Positions 1 through 12,553 of a stretch of 33,583 bases of DNA are shown here, one piece after another. This DNA comes from an uncultured Sphingomonadales bacterium. Its GTDB lineage: Bacteria; Pseudomonadota; Alphaproteobacteria; Sphingomonadales; Sphingomonadaceae. The stretch spans positions 1 to 33,583 of the forward strand of contig CALCBC010000096.1 in NCBI GenBank assembly GCA_937898525.1. Reading direction: 5' to 3'. Under the pieces are notes generated by a model, which worked only from the letters and a program-made list of their open reading frames with translations, made no database searches and was not told where the DNA came from. The position numbers and the translations under genes were made by a program. The first letter of the stretch is position 1; the number at the start of each line of letters is the position of its first letter.

Positions 1-3000
1 GGGATGACCCGCACGTCGCGCGGGTGGCCGTGGCTGCCGGCGTGGTCGCCGTGCGCGATCGCCGGGCGCAGCAGGTCGCCGGAGAGGTCGTGCAACCGGT
101 GCGTCGCGTCGTCGATCCGGGCGGCGATCACGTGGATCACGCCTTCGTCCGCCTCGACCCGTCCCTGCACTTCCATCAGCCTCGCGCCCATCACCGCCTT
201 GCGGAACCGTTCCATCATGTCGGGCCAGACGACCACGTTGACGACACCGGTCTCGTCCTCGAGCGTGATGAAGACCACGCCCTTGGCGCTGCCCGGGCGC
301 TGGCGGATCAGCACCACCCCGGCGACCCTGACCGTCGAGCGGTTGCGGCGCGCAGGCAGGTCGGCCGCGCGCAGGAAACCGCGCTCGGCGAGCGAGGCGC
401 GCAGGAAGCTCATCGGGTGGGCCTTCAGGCTGAGCCGCTGGGTCTGGTAGTCGGCGACCACTTCCTCGCTCAGCGGCATCGCAGGCAGCGCCGTGCGGCG
501 GCGCTCGGCCCCTTCCTCGCGCGCCGCAGCGTGGCGGAACAGCGGCAGGTCCGGGGCGGCGACCAGCGTACGCGCGTCCCACAGCGCCTGGCGCCGGCGC
601 AAGGCCAGTGAGCCGAAGCAGTCGGCCGCGGCGAGCCGCTCGATGTGCGCAGGTCCCAGCCGGGCGCGCTCGCGCAAGTCGGCCACGTCGCGGAACGGCC
701 CGCCCGCGTCGCGCGCGGCGACGAGCTGCGCCGCGGCGTGTTCGGGCAGTCCTTCGACCTGGCGCAGGCCGAGGCGCAGGGCGATCTGAGTTTCACGCGG
801 AGACGCGGAGACGCGGAGAGGGGCGCTCGCGGAGGCGCAGGGGCGCAGAGAGGACGGGATTGCGGCGAAGCCGCTCTCATCTTGCTCCCCTTCGCTCCCG
901 TCCGAAGGAGCGCGAGATGGAATGCCTGCGGCGCCCTCGGCGACTCTGCGCCTCTGCGAGCGCCAATCTCCCTCCCTCTGTGTCTCCGCGTCTCCGCGTG
1001 AATCCACCAGCTCCAGCGTGCAATCCCACTGCGACCGGTTGACGTCGACCGGCAGCACCACGACGCCGTGATCCCGGGCATCGCGCACGATCTGCGCCGG
1101 GGCGTAGAAGCCCATCGGCTGAGAGTTGAGCAGCGCGCAGGCGAACGCGGCCGGGTAATGGCACTTGAGCCAGCTCGAGACGTAGACCAGGTGCGCGAAG
1201 CTCGCCGCGTGGCTCTCGGGGAAACCGTATTCGCCGAAACCCTTGATCTGGTTGAAGCAGCGCTGGGCGAACTCGGGATCGTAGCCCCGATCGACCATCT
1301 GCCCGACCATCTTCTCCTCGTGCTCGTGGACCATGCCGCGCGAGCGGAAGGTCGCCATGGCCTTGCGCAGCTGGTTGGCCTCGGCCGGGGTGAACTTCGC
1401 CGCGTCGAGCGCGATCTTCATCGCCTGCTCCTGGAAGATCGGCACTCCGTAGGTGCGCCCGAGGATCGAGAAGAGCTCGTCGGGCGGGCCGTGCTCGGGC
1501 GACGGCCCCGGCAGCGGGGGCAGCGGCCGGCCCTCGCGCACGGTCTTGCGCGCCTTGAGGTAGGGATGGACCATGTCGCCCTGGATCGGCCCGGGACGCA
1601 CGATCGCCACCTCGACCACGAGATCGTAGAACTTGCGCGGCTGCAGGCGCGGCAGCATGTTCATCTGCGCCCGGCTCTCGACCTGGAACACCCCGATCGA
1701 ATCGCCCCTGCACAGCATGTCGTAGACCGCCGGATCCTCCTGCGGCACCGTCGCCAGGGTCAGACGGCGGCCGTGATGCCGGTCGACCAGGTCGAGCGCC
1801 TTGCGGATGCAGGTCAGCATGCCGAGCGCGAGCACGTCGACCTTGAAGATGCCGAGGTCGTCGATGTCGTCCTTGTCCCACTCGATGAAGCTGCGGTCGG
1901 CCATCGCGCCGTTGCCGATCGGGACCAGCTCGGTCAGCGGCCCGTCGGTGAGGATGAACCCGCCGACGTGCTGGCTCAGGTGGCGCGGCATGCCGATCAT
2001 CTGCTCGGTCAGCTTGAGCACCCGCTTCAGGTGCGGGTCGGTCAGGTCGAGCCCGGCCTCCCGCAGCACGTGCTGCTCGTCGATCTCGCGCCCGTGTCCG
2101 CCCCACACCGTGCGGGCGAGCGCCGCGGTGACGTCTTCACTGAGGCCCATCGCCTTGCCAACCTCGCGGATCGCCATGCGCGGCCGGTAGTGGATCACCG
2201 TCGCGCAAAGCCCGGCCCGCTCGCGGCCATAGGTCTCGTAGATGTGCTGGATGACTTCCTCGCGCCGCTCGTGCTCGAAGTCGACGTCGATGTCGGGCGG
2301 CTCCCTGCGCTCCTCGGACAGGAAGCGGTCGAATAGCAGCTGATGCTCGGCCGGATCGACCGAGGTGATGCCGAGGCAGAAGCACACCGCCGAGTTGGCC
2401 GCCGAGCCGCGCCCCTGGCACAGGATCGGCGGTTCGCGGCTGCGGGCGAAGTCGACGATCTCCTTGATGGTCAGGAAATAGGGCGCGATGCCGAGCTTGC
2501 CGATCAGCGCCAGCTCTTTCTTGATCGTTTCCCGAATATCCTCCCTTATCCCGTTGGGATAACGCCATTTAGCGCCTTCCCAGGTCTTCAACTCGAGGTA
2601 CGATTGTGACGTCATGCCGTCGGGATAGGCAGCCTTCGGGTACTCGTAGCGCAGCTCGTCGAGGCTGAACCGGCAGGTATCGGCCACTTCGCGTGACGCC
2701 ACGATGGCGTGCGGCCAGCGGGCGAACAGCCGCTTCATTTCGGCCGGGCTCTTGAGGTGCCGCTCGGCGTTCGGGTGCAGCAGGTAGCCGGCCGCGGCGA
2801 CCGTGGTCTTGTGCCGGATTGCCGTCATTACATCCTGCAGCGGCCGCCTCTCGGGCGCGTGGTAGTGGACCTCGTTGGTAGCGAGCAGGCCGAGGCCATT
2901 CGCGCGGGCGAGCGCGTCGAGCCGGTCGATCCGCGCCTGGTCGTCGCCGGTGTAGAGGTAGCTGGCGGCAATGTGTCGCAGCGTCGTGAACCCGCCGGCG

Positions 3001-3584
3001 AGATGCGGAAGGATATCGGCGAACGCACCGGTGACGTCGCCCCCCACGGCCGTGCCGTCGAGGGCGACGACGTTGCCGGCCCAGGCCGGCACGGTGAAGA
3101 CCTGCTCTAGATCGCGCGGAGGCAGCAGGATCAGCTGCACCCCCTCGGCATGCTCGGCGAGCAGGGAAAGGTCGATGTCGCAGGCGCCCTTGTCCTGCCA
3201 GCTGCCGTCGAGCTTGCGCATGCGGCCGGCCGAGATCAGTCGGCACAGGCGGCCGTAAGCGGCGCGGTCGACCGGATAGGCGAGGAAGGCCAGACCTTCG
3301 ATTGTTTCTATCCTGCATCCGATAACCGGCTTCAATTTAAGCTTTTTGGCTTCGGTGTGGATACGCACGACGCCGGCCATCGAGTTGACGTCGGCGATCC
3401 CTATTGAGTCGTAGCCGAGTTCCCGCGCGGTGGTGACGAGGTCCACCGCATCCGACGCTCCGCGCAGGAACGAGAAGCAGCTCATCGTCCCGAGTTCGAC
3501 GAACGGGGCGCGCTCAGGCGGTGCGATGGTCTCGGGGTCGACCACGATCCGCCGTTTGCCGGGGGTGAGCGGCGCTTCGGGCAT
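1..3584 (-). CDS. dnaE2: Error-prone DNA polymerase DnaE2 (ImuC), 3' end cut by window edge
   Basis: Translesion C-family DNA polymerase used in damage-induced mutagenesis. One frame stays open from the ATG at 3584 to the window edge (about 1194 codons), so only the last few residues are missing. Visible landmarks are the DnaE2-type start (ELGTMSCFSFLRGAS), the CQGRGSAANSAVCF segment, the catalytic Asp cluster PPDIDVDFEHERRE near residue 430, FQVESRAQM, the HASFAHLVYVSSWLK region, and a C-terminal OB-fold (VRVAGVVLIRQRPGSAKG). The start lies 2 bp after the udgX stop, so the genes are co-transcribed. Odd: residues about 861-931 are encoded by a palindromic repeat (792-1002) that keeps the frame open; flanking VNRSQWDCTLE and ALRLGLRQVEGLP are normally nearly adjacent in this family. 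No imuA or imuB is in view. The identification is firm; whether the enlarged protein is active is unknown. Confidence 0.93.
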   Translation of the reverse strand, partial: MPEAPLTPGKRRIVVDPETIAPPERAPFVELGTMSCFSFLRGASDAVDLVTTARELGYDSIGIADVNSMAGVVRIHTEAKKLKLKPVIGCRIETIEGLAFLAYPVDRAAYGRLCRLISAGRMRKLDGSWQDKGACDIDLSLLAEHAEGVQLILLPPRDLEQVFTVPAWAGNVVALDGTAVGGDVTGAFADILPHLAGGFTTLRHIAASYLYTGDDQARIDRLDALARANGLGLLATNEVHYHAPERRPLQDVMTAIRHKTTVAAAGYLLHPNAERHLKSPAEMKRLFARWPHAIVASREVADTCRFSLDELRYEYPKAAYPDGMTSQSYLELKTWEGAKWRYPNGIREDIRETIKKELALIGKLGIAPYFLTIKEIVDFARSREPPILCQGRGSAANSAVCFCLGITSVDPAEHQLLFDRFLSEERREPPDIDVDFEHERREEVIQHIYETYGRERAGLCATVIHYRPRMAIREVGKAMGLSEDVTAALARTVWGGHGREIDEQHVLREAGLDLTDPHLKRVLKLTEQMIGMPRHLSQHVGGFILTDGPLTELVPIGNGAMADRSFIEWDKDDIDDLGIFKVDVLALGMLTCIRKALDLVDRHHGRRLTLATVPQEDPAVYDMLCRGDSIGVFQVESRAQMNMLPRLQPRKFYDLVVEVAIVRPGPIQGDMVHPYLKARKTVREGRPLPPLPGPSPEHGPPDELFSILGRTYGVPIFQEQAMKIALDAAKFTPAEANQLRKAMATFRSRGMVHEHEEKMVGQMVDRGYDPEFAQRCFNQIKGFGEYGFPESHAASFAHLVYVSSWLKCHYPAAFACALLNSQPMGFYAPAQIVRDARDHGVVVLPVDVNRSQWDCTLELVDSRGDAETQREGDWRSQRRRVAEGAAGIPSRAPSDGSEGEQDESGFAAIPSSLRPCASASAPLRVSASPRETQIALRLGLRQVEGLPEHAAAQLVAARDAGGPFRDVADLRERARLGPAHIERLAAADCFGSLALRRRQALWDARTLVAAPDLPLFRHAAAREEGAERRRTALPAMPLSEEVVADYQTQRLSLKAHPMSFLRASLAERGFLRAADLPARRNRSTVRVAGVVLIRQRPGSAKGVVFITLEDETGVVNVVVWPDMMERFRKAVMGARLMEVQGRVEADEGVIHVIAARIDDATHRLHDLSGDLLRPAIAHGDHAGSHGHPRDVRVI
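792..1002. repeat. Nested palindromic repeat element inserted inside dnaE2
   Basis: A 211-bp element with three nested inverted repeats. The outer arms match 20/20 (TTCACGCGGAGACGCGGAGA at 792-811 against the complement of 983-1002). The inner arms match 18/19 (822-840 against 946-964). A small central stem pairs CGCTCC (893-898) with GGAGCG (907-912). The left end contains tandem AGACGCGG units. No transposase and no clear target duplication is seen. In the dnaE2 frame it contains no stop and the polymerase frame is the same on both sides. From memory, repeats with this 'ACGCGGAGACGCGGAG' look recur in sphingomonad genomes, usually between genes; this could not be checked. It is the only copy noticed in the window. 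Confidence 0.85.
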
Positions 3585-3586
3585 CG

Positions 3587-5020
3587 CTAGCCGCTTCCCA
3601 GCTCCGCGAGGCGTCTGGCGACCGCGCGGAGATCGGCCTGGAACATCCGCTCCTGCTCGCCCTTCGCTTCGTCCCGGAGACGCAGCAGGTACGACGGATG
3701 CACGGTGACCCACAGCTCGCTGCCGTCGTCGAGCGCCAGCGGCCGGCCGCGGACCCTGGCGATGCTGACCGTCTTGCCGAGCAGCCCGCGCGCCGCGCTG
3801 GCGCCGAGCGCGAGCAGCAGCTTGGGCCTGACGATGGCCCGCTCGCTCTCGAGCCACCAGCGACACACGTCGATCTCCTTCGCGGTCGGCGACTGGTGCA
3901 GCCGCCGCTTGCCGCGCGGCACGAACTTGAAGTGCTTGACCGCGTTGGTCAGGTAGGCGCGATCCCGCGCGATCCCGGCCTTCTCGAGATGGGCATCGAG
4001 CACGCGCCCGGCCGGCCCGACGAACGGGCGCCCCGCCACGTCCTCCTGGTCGCCGGGCTGCTCGCCAACGATCATCAGCGCGGCCTTGCGCGGCCCCTCT
4101 CCCATCACCGCGCGGTTGTCGAGCAGGCCGATCGGGCAGCGGCGGCAGGCGTGAATCGCCTCGTCGATGCCCTTGAGGCTCGTCGGCCGCTCACCGAACT
4201 CGATTGCACCGGCTTCGACCATCGCGCTCTCCCGCGCCTGTGCGCCCGCCACGAGCCCGGGGATGAGCGCGGTTTCGGGCATGTTCTTCCAGTACTTGCG
4301 GGGCATCTCCTTGAGCATCGCCCCGACCTTCAAACGCGCGGGGTTGAAGATCGACGCATAGTAGCGGCGCCACAGCTCCTCGGCCGGATCGCCGCCGGGG
4401 GCATCGGCGCGCTGTGCCGGCGGTCCCTCGGCGAGCACGTCGCCATCCCAGTGCAGCGATCCCCTGGGCGTCAGGATCGACCAGCGCATCCCGGCGAAGC
4501 GGCGCACGAAAAACCCGGCGTTGGCGCGCAGGATGTGATGCTCGGGCTCGAACCAGGCGACGAACCGCTCACACCCGTCGGGCTCCACGGCCGCCCGGAA
4601 GCGCACGAAGGCGCGCATCTTGTGCATGTCGCGGCGCACGCTGCGGACGAGTTCCCCGATCCGTCGCACGTCGCGGTCGGCGGGGTCGTCGAGCAGCCGA
4701 GGGGTGTCCTGCAGCCGCCACAGCAGGCGATAGAGCAGCGCGAACCGATGCGGGTCCGAATGCAGGATCGCGCTTTCGGCCAGTTCGACGAAACGCCTGC
4801 TGGCGCGCACCCACGGCGCCCTGACGTCAGGCACGGACAGGCCGCCCGCGGCCGCGAACAGGCTGCCCGACGCTCCGGCCTCGATCCAGCTGACCCGCTC
4901 CGGCGGCACGCCGCCCTGCACGAGCGCCCTCGCCCGCTCGCGCCAGGCCTCGAAGTCGTCGGGCTCGGCCATCTCGACGACGACCTGCCCGTCCGGGCGG
5001 AGGGCCTCGAGCGCGGTCAT
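3587..5020 (-). CDS. udgX: DUF4130/UdgX fusion: uracil-DNA glycosylase, UdgX family
   Basis: 477 aa with two parts. Residues 1 to about 230 match the DUF4130 family ('probable DNA metabolism protein') usually found beside this radical SAM family. Residues about 280-477 form a UDG-superfamily domain: CRRC at 292-295 (likely iron-sulfur ligands), GEQPGDQED at 319-327, KRRLHQSP from 371, and HPSYLLR at 441-447. UdgX enzymes excise uracil and stay covalently bound to the site through the His of a KRRIH-type loop; His375 is the equivalent here. The ATG overlaps the upstream radical SAM stop as ATGA, and dnaE2 follows after 2 bp, so the three genes look like one operon. Domain identities are family knowledge; covalent chemistry is inferred from the conserved loop. 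The role of the N-terminal half is not known to me. Confidence 0.9.
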   Translation of the reverse strand: MTALEALRPDGQVVVEMAEPDDFEAWRERARALVQGGVPPERVSWIEAGASGSLFAAAGGLSVPDVRAPWVRASRRFVELAESAILHSDPHRFALLYRLLWRLQDTPRLLDDPADRDVRRIGELVRSVRRDMHKMRAFVRFRAAVEPDGCERFVAWFEPEHHILRANAGFFVRRFAGMRWSILTPRGSLHWDGDVLAEGPPAQRADAPGGDPAEELWRRYYASIFNPARLKVGAMLKEMPRKYWKNMPETALIPGLVAGAQARESAMVEAGAIEFGERPTSLKGIDEAIHACRRCPIGLLDNRAVMGEGPRKAALMIVGEQPGDQEDVAGRPFVGPAGRVLDAHLEKAGIARDRAYLTNAVKHFKFVPRGKRRLHQSPTAKEIDVCRWWLESERAIVRPKLLLALGASAARGLLGKTVSIARVRGRPLALDDGSELWVTVHPSYLLRLRDEAKGEQERMFQADLRAVARRLAELGSG

Positions 5021-6261
5021 GCGGCGAACAGCTCCAGCTGCTCGCTGCGCGGGGCGAGCAGCGCGCGAAGGTCGGCGCGGTCGGTCAGCAGCGTCGGGCG
5101 CCAGTCGGCCGCGACGATGAAGGGCCGCACCCTGGCGATCGAGCCGGTCAGCCGGGCCACGTCGTCGAGCCGCAGCCGGCGGTGACGTCGTGACGCTACG
5201 ACACTATCGACCGCGCGCACCCCGAGCCCAGGCACGCGAAGCAGCATCTCGCGTGAAGAACGGTTCACATCCACTGGGAAATGCTCGCGAAACTTGAGCG
5301 CCCAGGCGAGCTTGGGGTCGATGTCGAGCGGCAGCATCCCGTCCGTCCCGGCGGCCTGGGCGACCTCCTCCGGGGCGAACCCGTAGAACCGTATCAGCCA
5401 GTCGGACTGGTACAGCCGGTGCTCGCGCATCAGCGGCGGACGTTTGAGCGGCAGCACCGCGCTCGCATCGGGAATCGGGCTGAACGCCGAGTAGTAGACC
5501 CGCCGCAGCCGGAAGCGGTCGTAGAGCCGGCTGGCCCTGCCGACGATCTCGGCATCGCTTGCTGCGTCAGCGCCGACGATCATCTGCGTCGACTGTCCGG
5601 CCGGGGCGAAGCGCGGCGCCGACCTGAACCGCCGGGTCTCGTCACGCGCCTGGGCGATCGCCTGCTTCATCCCGCCCATCGCCCCCTCGATCCGGCGTGC
5701 ATCCTTGTCCGGCGCGAGGCGCGTCAGCCCGCTTTCGGTCGGCAGCTCGACGTTGATCGAGACGCGATCGGCATAGAGCCCGGCCTGGTGGACCAGCGCC
5801 GGATCCGCGTCGGGTATGGTCTTGAGATGGATGTAGCCGCGGAAGTCGTGCTCCTCGCGCAGGATGCGCGCGGTCTCGACGAGCTGCTCCATCGTATGGT
5901 CGGAATTCTTCGCGATGCCCGACGAGAGGAACAGCCCTTCGATGTAATTGCGACGGTAGAACGCGAGCGTCAGGTCGGCCACTTCCTGCGGCGTGAAGCG
6001 CGCTCGGCGCACGTTCGAGCTCTTGCGGTTGATGCAGTAGTGGCAGTCGAACACGCAGTGGTTGGTCAGCAGCACCTTGAGCAGCGAGATGCAGCGGCCG
6101 TCGGGCGCATAGGCGTGACAGATGCCCATTCCCTCGGTCGAGCCGATCCCCTTGCCGCCGAGACTGTTGCGTTTGGCCGTGCCCGACGAGGCACAGGAGG
6201 CGTCGTACTTGGCGGCGTCGGCGAGAATCTCGAGCTTCTGCATCAGGGTGAGCGCGACCAT
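5017..6261 (-). CDS. Putative DNA modification/repair radical SAM protein
   Basis: 414 aa from the ATG at 6261. It holds a CX3CX2C cluster, CVFDCHYC (Cys69, Cys73, Cys76), which binds the 4Fe-4S cluster of radical SAM enzymes, with extra cysteines at 23, 48 and 57. The C-terminal part has a helix-hairpin-helix segment (LLRVPGLGVRAVDSVVASRR), a DNA-binding fold. This is the family that co-occurs with DUF4130/UdgX proteins and is annotated as DNA modification/repair; its substrate is unknown to me. The open frame extends upstream to 6447 but those residues overlap the divergent gene and look non-coding. The ATG at 6243 (MQKLEILADAAKYD) is an alternative start that fits homologue N-termini about as well; no strong ribosome site decides. 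It is first gene of the rSAM-udgX-dnaE2 operon, behind a LexA-type operator. Confidence 0.88.
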   Translation of the reverse strand: MVALTLMQKLEILADAAKYDASCASSGTAKRNSLGGKGIGSTEGMGICHAYAPDGRCISLLKVLLTNHCVFDCHYCINRKSSNVRRARFTPQEVADLTLAFYRRNYIEGLFLSSGIAKNSDHTMEQLVETARILREEHDFRGYIHLKTIPDADPALVHQAGLYADRVSINVELPTESGLTRLAPDKDARRIEGAMGGMKQAIAQARDETRRFRSAPRFAPAGQSTQMIVGADAASDAEIVGRASRLYDRFRLRRVYYSAFSPIPDASAVLPLKRPPLMREHRLYQSDWLIRFYGFAPEEVAQAAGTDGMLPLDIDPKLAWALKFREHFPVDVNRSSREMLLRVPGLGVRAVDSVVASRRHRRLRLDDVARLTGSIARVRPFIVAADWRPTLLTDRADLRALLAPRSEQLELFAA

Positions 6262-6263
6262 CT

Positions 6264-6278
6264 GTTCTCTATATGTTC
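6264..6278. promoter_or_regulatory. LexA (SOS) operator, GTTC-N7-GTTC
   Basis: Perfect alphaproteobacterial LexA box: GTTC (6264-6267), TCTATAT, GTTC (6275-6278). It lies between the divergent radical SAM genes, 3 nt before the ATG at 6261 on the minus strand and 28 nt before the ATG at 6306 on the plus strand. About one such match is expected by chance in a window this size, but an AT-rich spacer and position in front of a dnaE2 operon make this one credible. It overlaps the predicted minus-strand -10, so bound LexA would block transcription. Confidence 0.85.
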
Positions 6279-6296
6279 TTGCCGCGACTTTGCCTA
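6268..6296 (-). promoter_or_regulatory. Predicted promoter of the rSAM-udgX-dnaE2 operon
   Basis: On the minus strand, TAGGCA (6296-6291) and TATAGA (6273-6268) are separated by 17 bp; each matches the sigma70 consensus at 4 of 6 positions. The -10 sits inside the LexA box. Transcription would start close to the ATG at 6261, predicting either a leaderless message or use of the ATG at 6243. Confidence 0.5.
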
Positions 6297-6305
6297 GGGG
6301 GTACG

Positions 6306-7400
6306 ATGCCGGGCATGCGACACCGCAAGAATCCGCCGGTGCACGGCCGCGGGGCGCAATCGGCCGTGGTCCCTTCCCGCTTCGGGCTCGCCCAGCGCGA
6401 GGCCGACGGCGACTGGCGCGACTACGTCGCCCTGCTCGACGGTCCACCCGTCAAGCTGCGCACGACCGTCACCGAGGAGCACCCGAAGACCATCCTGACT
6501 TTCAACCAGTCGCCCGACATCGGTTTCGATCGCTCGGTCAACGCCTACCGCGGCTGCGAGCACGGCTGCATCTATTGCTTCGCCCGTCCGACGCACGCAT
6601 TCCACGACCTCTCGCCCGGGCTCGACTTCGAGACTCGCCTGTTCGCCAAGCCGAACGCCGCCGCCCTGCTGCGCGAAACCCTCGCCCGCCCGCGATATCG
6701 GCCGAAGCCGATCGCCATGGGGACCAATACCGACCCGTACCAACCGATCGAGGGCCGCTACCGCATCACCCGTTCGCTGCTCGAACTGTGTCTCGAGACG
6801 CGCCACCCGGTGACGATCACGACCAAGTCTGCCCGCGTCCTGCGCGACCTCGACCTGCTCATCGAGCTGGCGAAGAGGAACCTCGTGGCCGTTGCGATCT
6901 CGGTGACCACGCTCGATCCCCGCCTCTCCGGACTGCTCGAACCCCGCGCCTCCTCCCCCACCAGGCGCCTTGCCGCGCTCGGCAAGCTTGTCGAGGCGGG
7001 CGTGCCCGCGCACTGCTCGGTAGCGCCGGTGATCCCGGCGATCACCGATGAATTCATCGAGGGAATCCTCGCGCGCGCAGGCGCCTTGCGCGTCCCCTCG
7101 GCCGGATGGATTCCCTTGCGCCTGCCCCATGAGGTCGGCCCGCTCTTCCGCGAGTGGCTCGCGACCCACTTCCCCGAGCGCGGCGACAAGGTGATGGCGA
7201 TCGTCCGTTCGATCCGCGGGGGCCGCGACAACGATCCGGACTTCTTCACCCGCATGAAGCCGAGCGGGGTATGGGCCGACCTGTTCAGGGCCCGGTTCCG
7301 CCTTGCCCGCAAGCGGGCCGGCATCGCCAACGGGCGCATCGAGCTCGACTGCACCCAGTTCCGCCCACCTGCGCCCGGCGGCCAACTGGCCCTGTTCTGA
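6306..7400 (+). CDS. PA0069-family radical SAM protein
   Basis: 364 aa. The CX3CX2C radical SAM cluster GCEHGCIYCFARPTHAF (Cys84, Cys88, Cys91) and the following MGTNTDPYQPIE segment are typical of the PA0069 family, related to spore photoproduct lyase-like proteins; the true reaction is not established. The start is put at the ATG at 6306 because AGGGGG (6296-6301) precedes it by 4 nt; the ATG at 6315 is an alternative, and the open frame further upstream runs through the operator. It is divergent from the SOS-type operon and shares its LexA box, so joint damage induction is plausible. About 230 bp of non-coding sequence follows, before ompA. Confidence 0.88.
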   Translation: MPGMRHRKNPPVHGRGAQSAVVPSRFGLAQREADGDWRDYVALLDGPPVKLRTTVTEEHPKTILTFNQSPDIGFDRSVNAYRGCEHGCIYCFARPTHAFHDLSPGLDFETRLFAKPNAAALLRETLARPRYRPKPIAMGTNTDPYQPIEGRYRITRSLLELCLETRHPVTITTKSARVLRDLDLLIELAKRNLVAVAISVTTLDPRLSGLLEPRASSPTRRLAALGKLVEAGVPAHCSVAPVIPAITDEFIEGILARAGALRVPSAGWIPLRLPHEVGPLFREWLATHFPERGDKVMAIVRSIRGGRDNDPDFFTRMKPSGVWADLFRARFRLARKRAGIANGRIELDCTQFRPPAPGGQLALF

Positions 7401-7628
7401 CTCGCGAGGAAATCAGCATTCCACCAAGGGCCGTCAAATGGCGAGGGTAATCGGGAGGCAACACCCCAAGGCAAAAGTGGTTACTGTTGCAAAAATCCCT
7501 CGCCAAGCCGTGATGCGCTGCAATAAAGGAACCCTTGACCGCGACGAGAGTCGTGGCATCAGTTGCGCCGCTCCAAGTGCGGATGGGCGAGGGACCCGTC
7601 CGGGCGGCCTGACGCAAGGGGAATCAAC

Positions 7629-8756
<1,128 letters not shown>

Positions 8757-8779
8757 CGCCTGACTTCACCGCAACGAAG

Positions 8780-8817
8780 CGGGCCGGGAAGCGAGAGCTT
8801 CCCGGCCCGTTTTCTTT
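8780..8817 (+). terminator. Rho-independent terminator after the ompA-family gene
   Basis: A perfect 13-bp stem (CGGGCCGGGAAGC at 8780-8792 with GCTTCCCGGCCCG at 8797-8809) with a GAGA loop is followed by TTTTCTTT. It starts 24 nt past the ompA-family stop. Confidence 0.92.
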
Positions 8818-8856
8818 GCGCGAAGGACGGTTGCGGCGCACGCGGCGCCGAACGCG

Positions 8857-9057
8857 TCACTCCATGAGCAGGAACAGCACGAAGCTCAGGCCGGTGCCGA
8901 TCAGGAACAGTGCCCAGGACCAGTAGAGCTGGTACCCCTGGACCGTCACCGCGCGAACGTTGAGCATACCGCCGTCCGAGCCGCCCGACCCGATGAACAG
9001 CGATACGATGAGCGCAAGGAAGATTCCGAGCGCGACGGCCTTGAGGAATGCAAACAT
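8857..9057 (-). CDS. Small two-helix membrane protein, function unknown
   Basis: 66 aa with two hydrophobic segments, residues about 5-23 (AVALGIFLALIVSLFIG) and about 46-64 (YWSWALFLIGTGLSFVLFLL), joined by a glycine/serine-rich loop. A strong ribosome site (GGGAGGGAG) stands about 4 nt before the ATG, which supports real translation. It lies just downstream of dnaE1 on the same strand (22 bp gap), so may share its message. I do not recognise a function. Confidence 0.78.
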   Translation of the reverse strand: MFAFLKAVALGIFLALIVSLFIGSGGSDGGMLNVRAVTVQGYQLYWSWALFLIGTGLSFVLFLLME

Positions 9058-9079
9058 CGACTCCCTCCCGTCGATTGCA

Positions 9080-12553
<3,474 letters not shown>

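Noticed and set aside
792..1002. Interpretation of the palindromic element as a CRISPR array or an insertion sequence
   Set aside because: There are no regularly spaced direct repeats with spacers and no transposase; the structure is nested inverted repeats.
877..2106. Open frames on the minus strand at 877-2106, 2137-2568 and 2569-3318, looking like a broken polymerase region
   Set aside because: These are out-of-frame shadows. The true dnaE2 frame is continuous from 3584 to the window edge, checked through the AT-richer stretches and the repeat element; dnaE2 is not a pseudogene in the visible part.
6262..6447. N-terminal extension of the radical SAM gene to 6447
   Set aside because: It is rich in Arg/Ala/Pro, crosses the LexA operator and overlaps the divergent gene; family proteins begin near the LEILADAAKYD segment.
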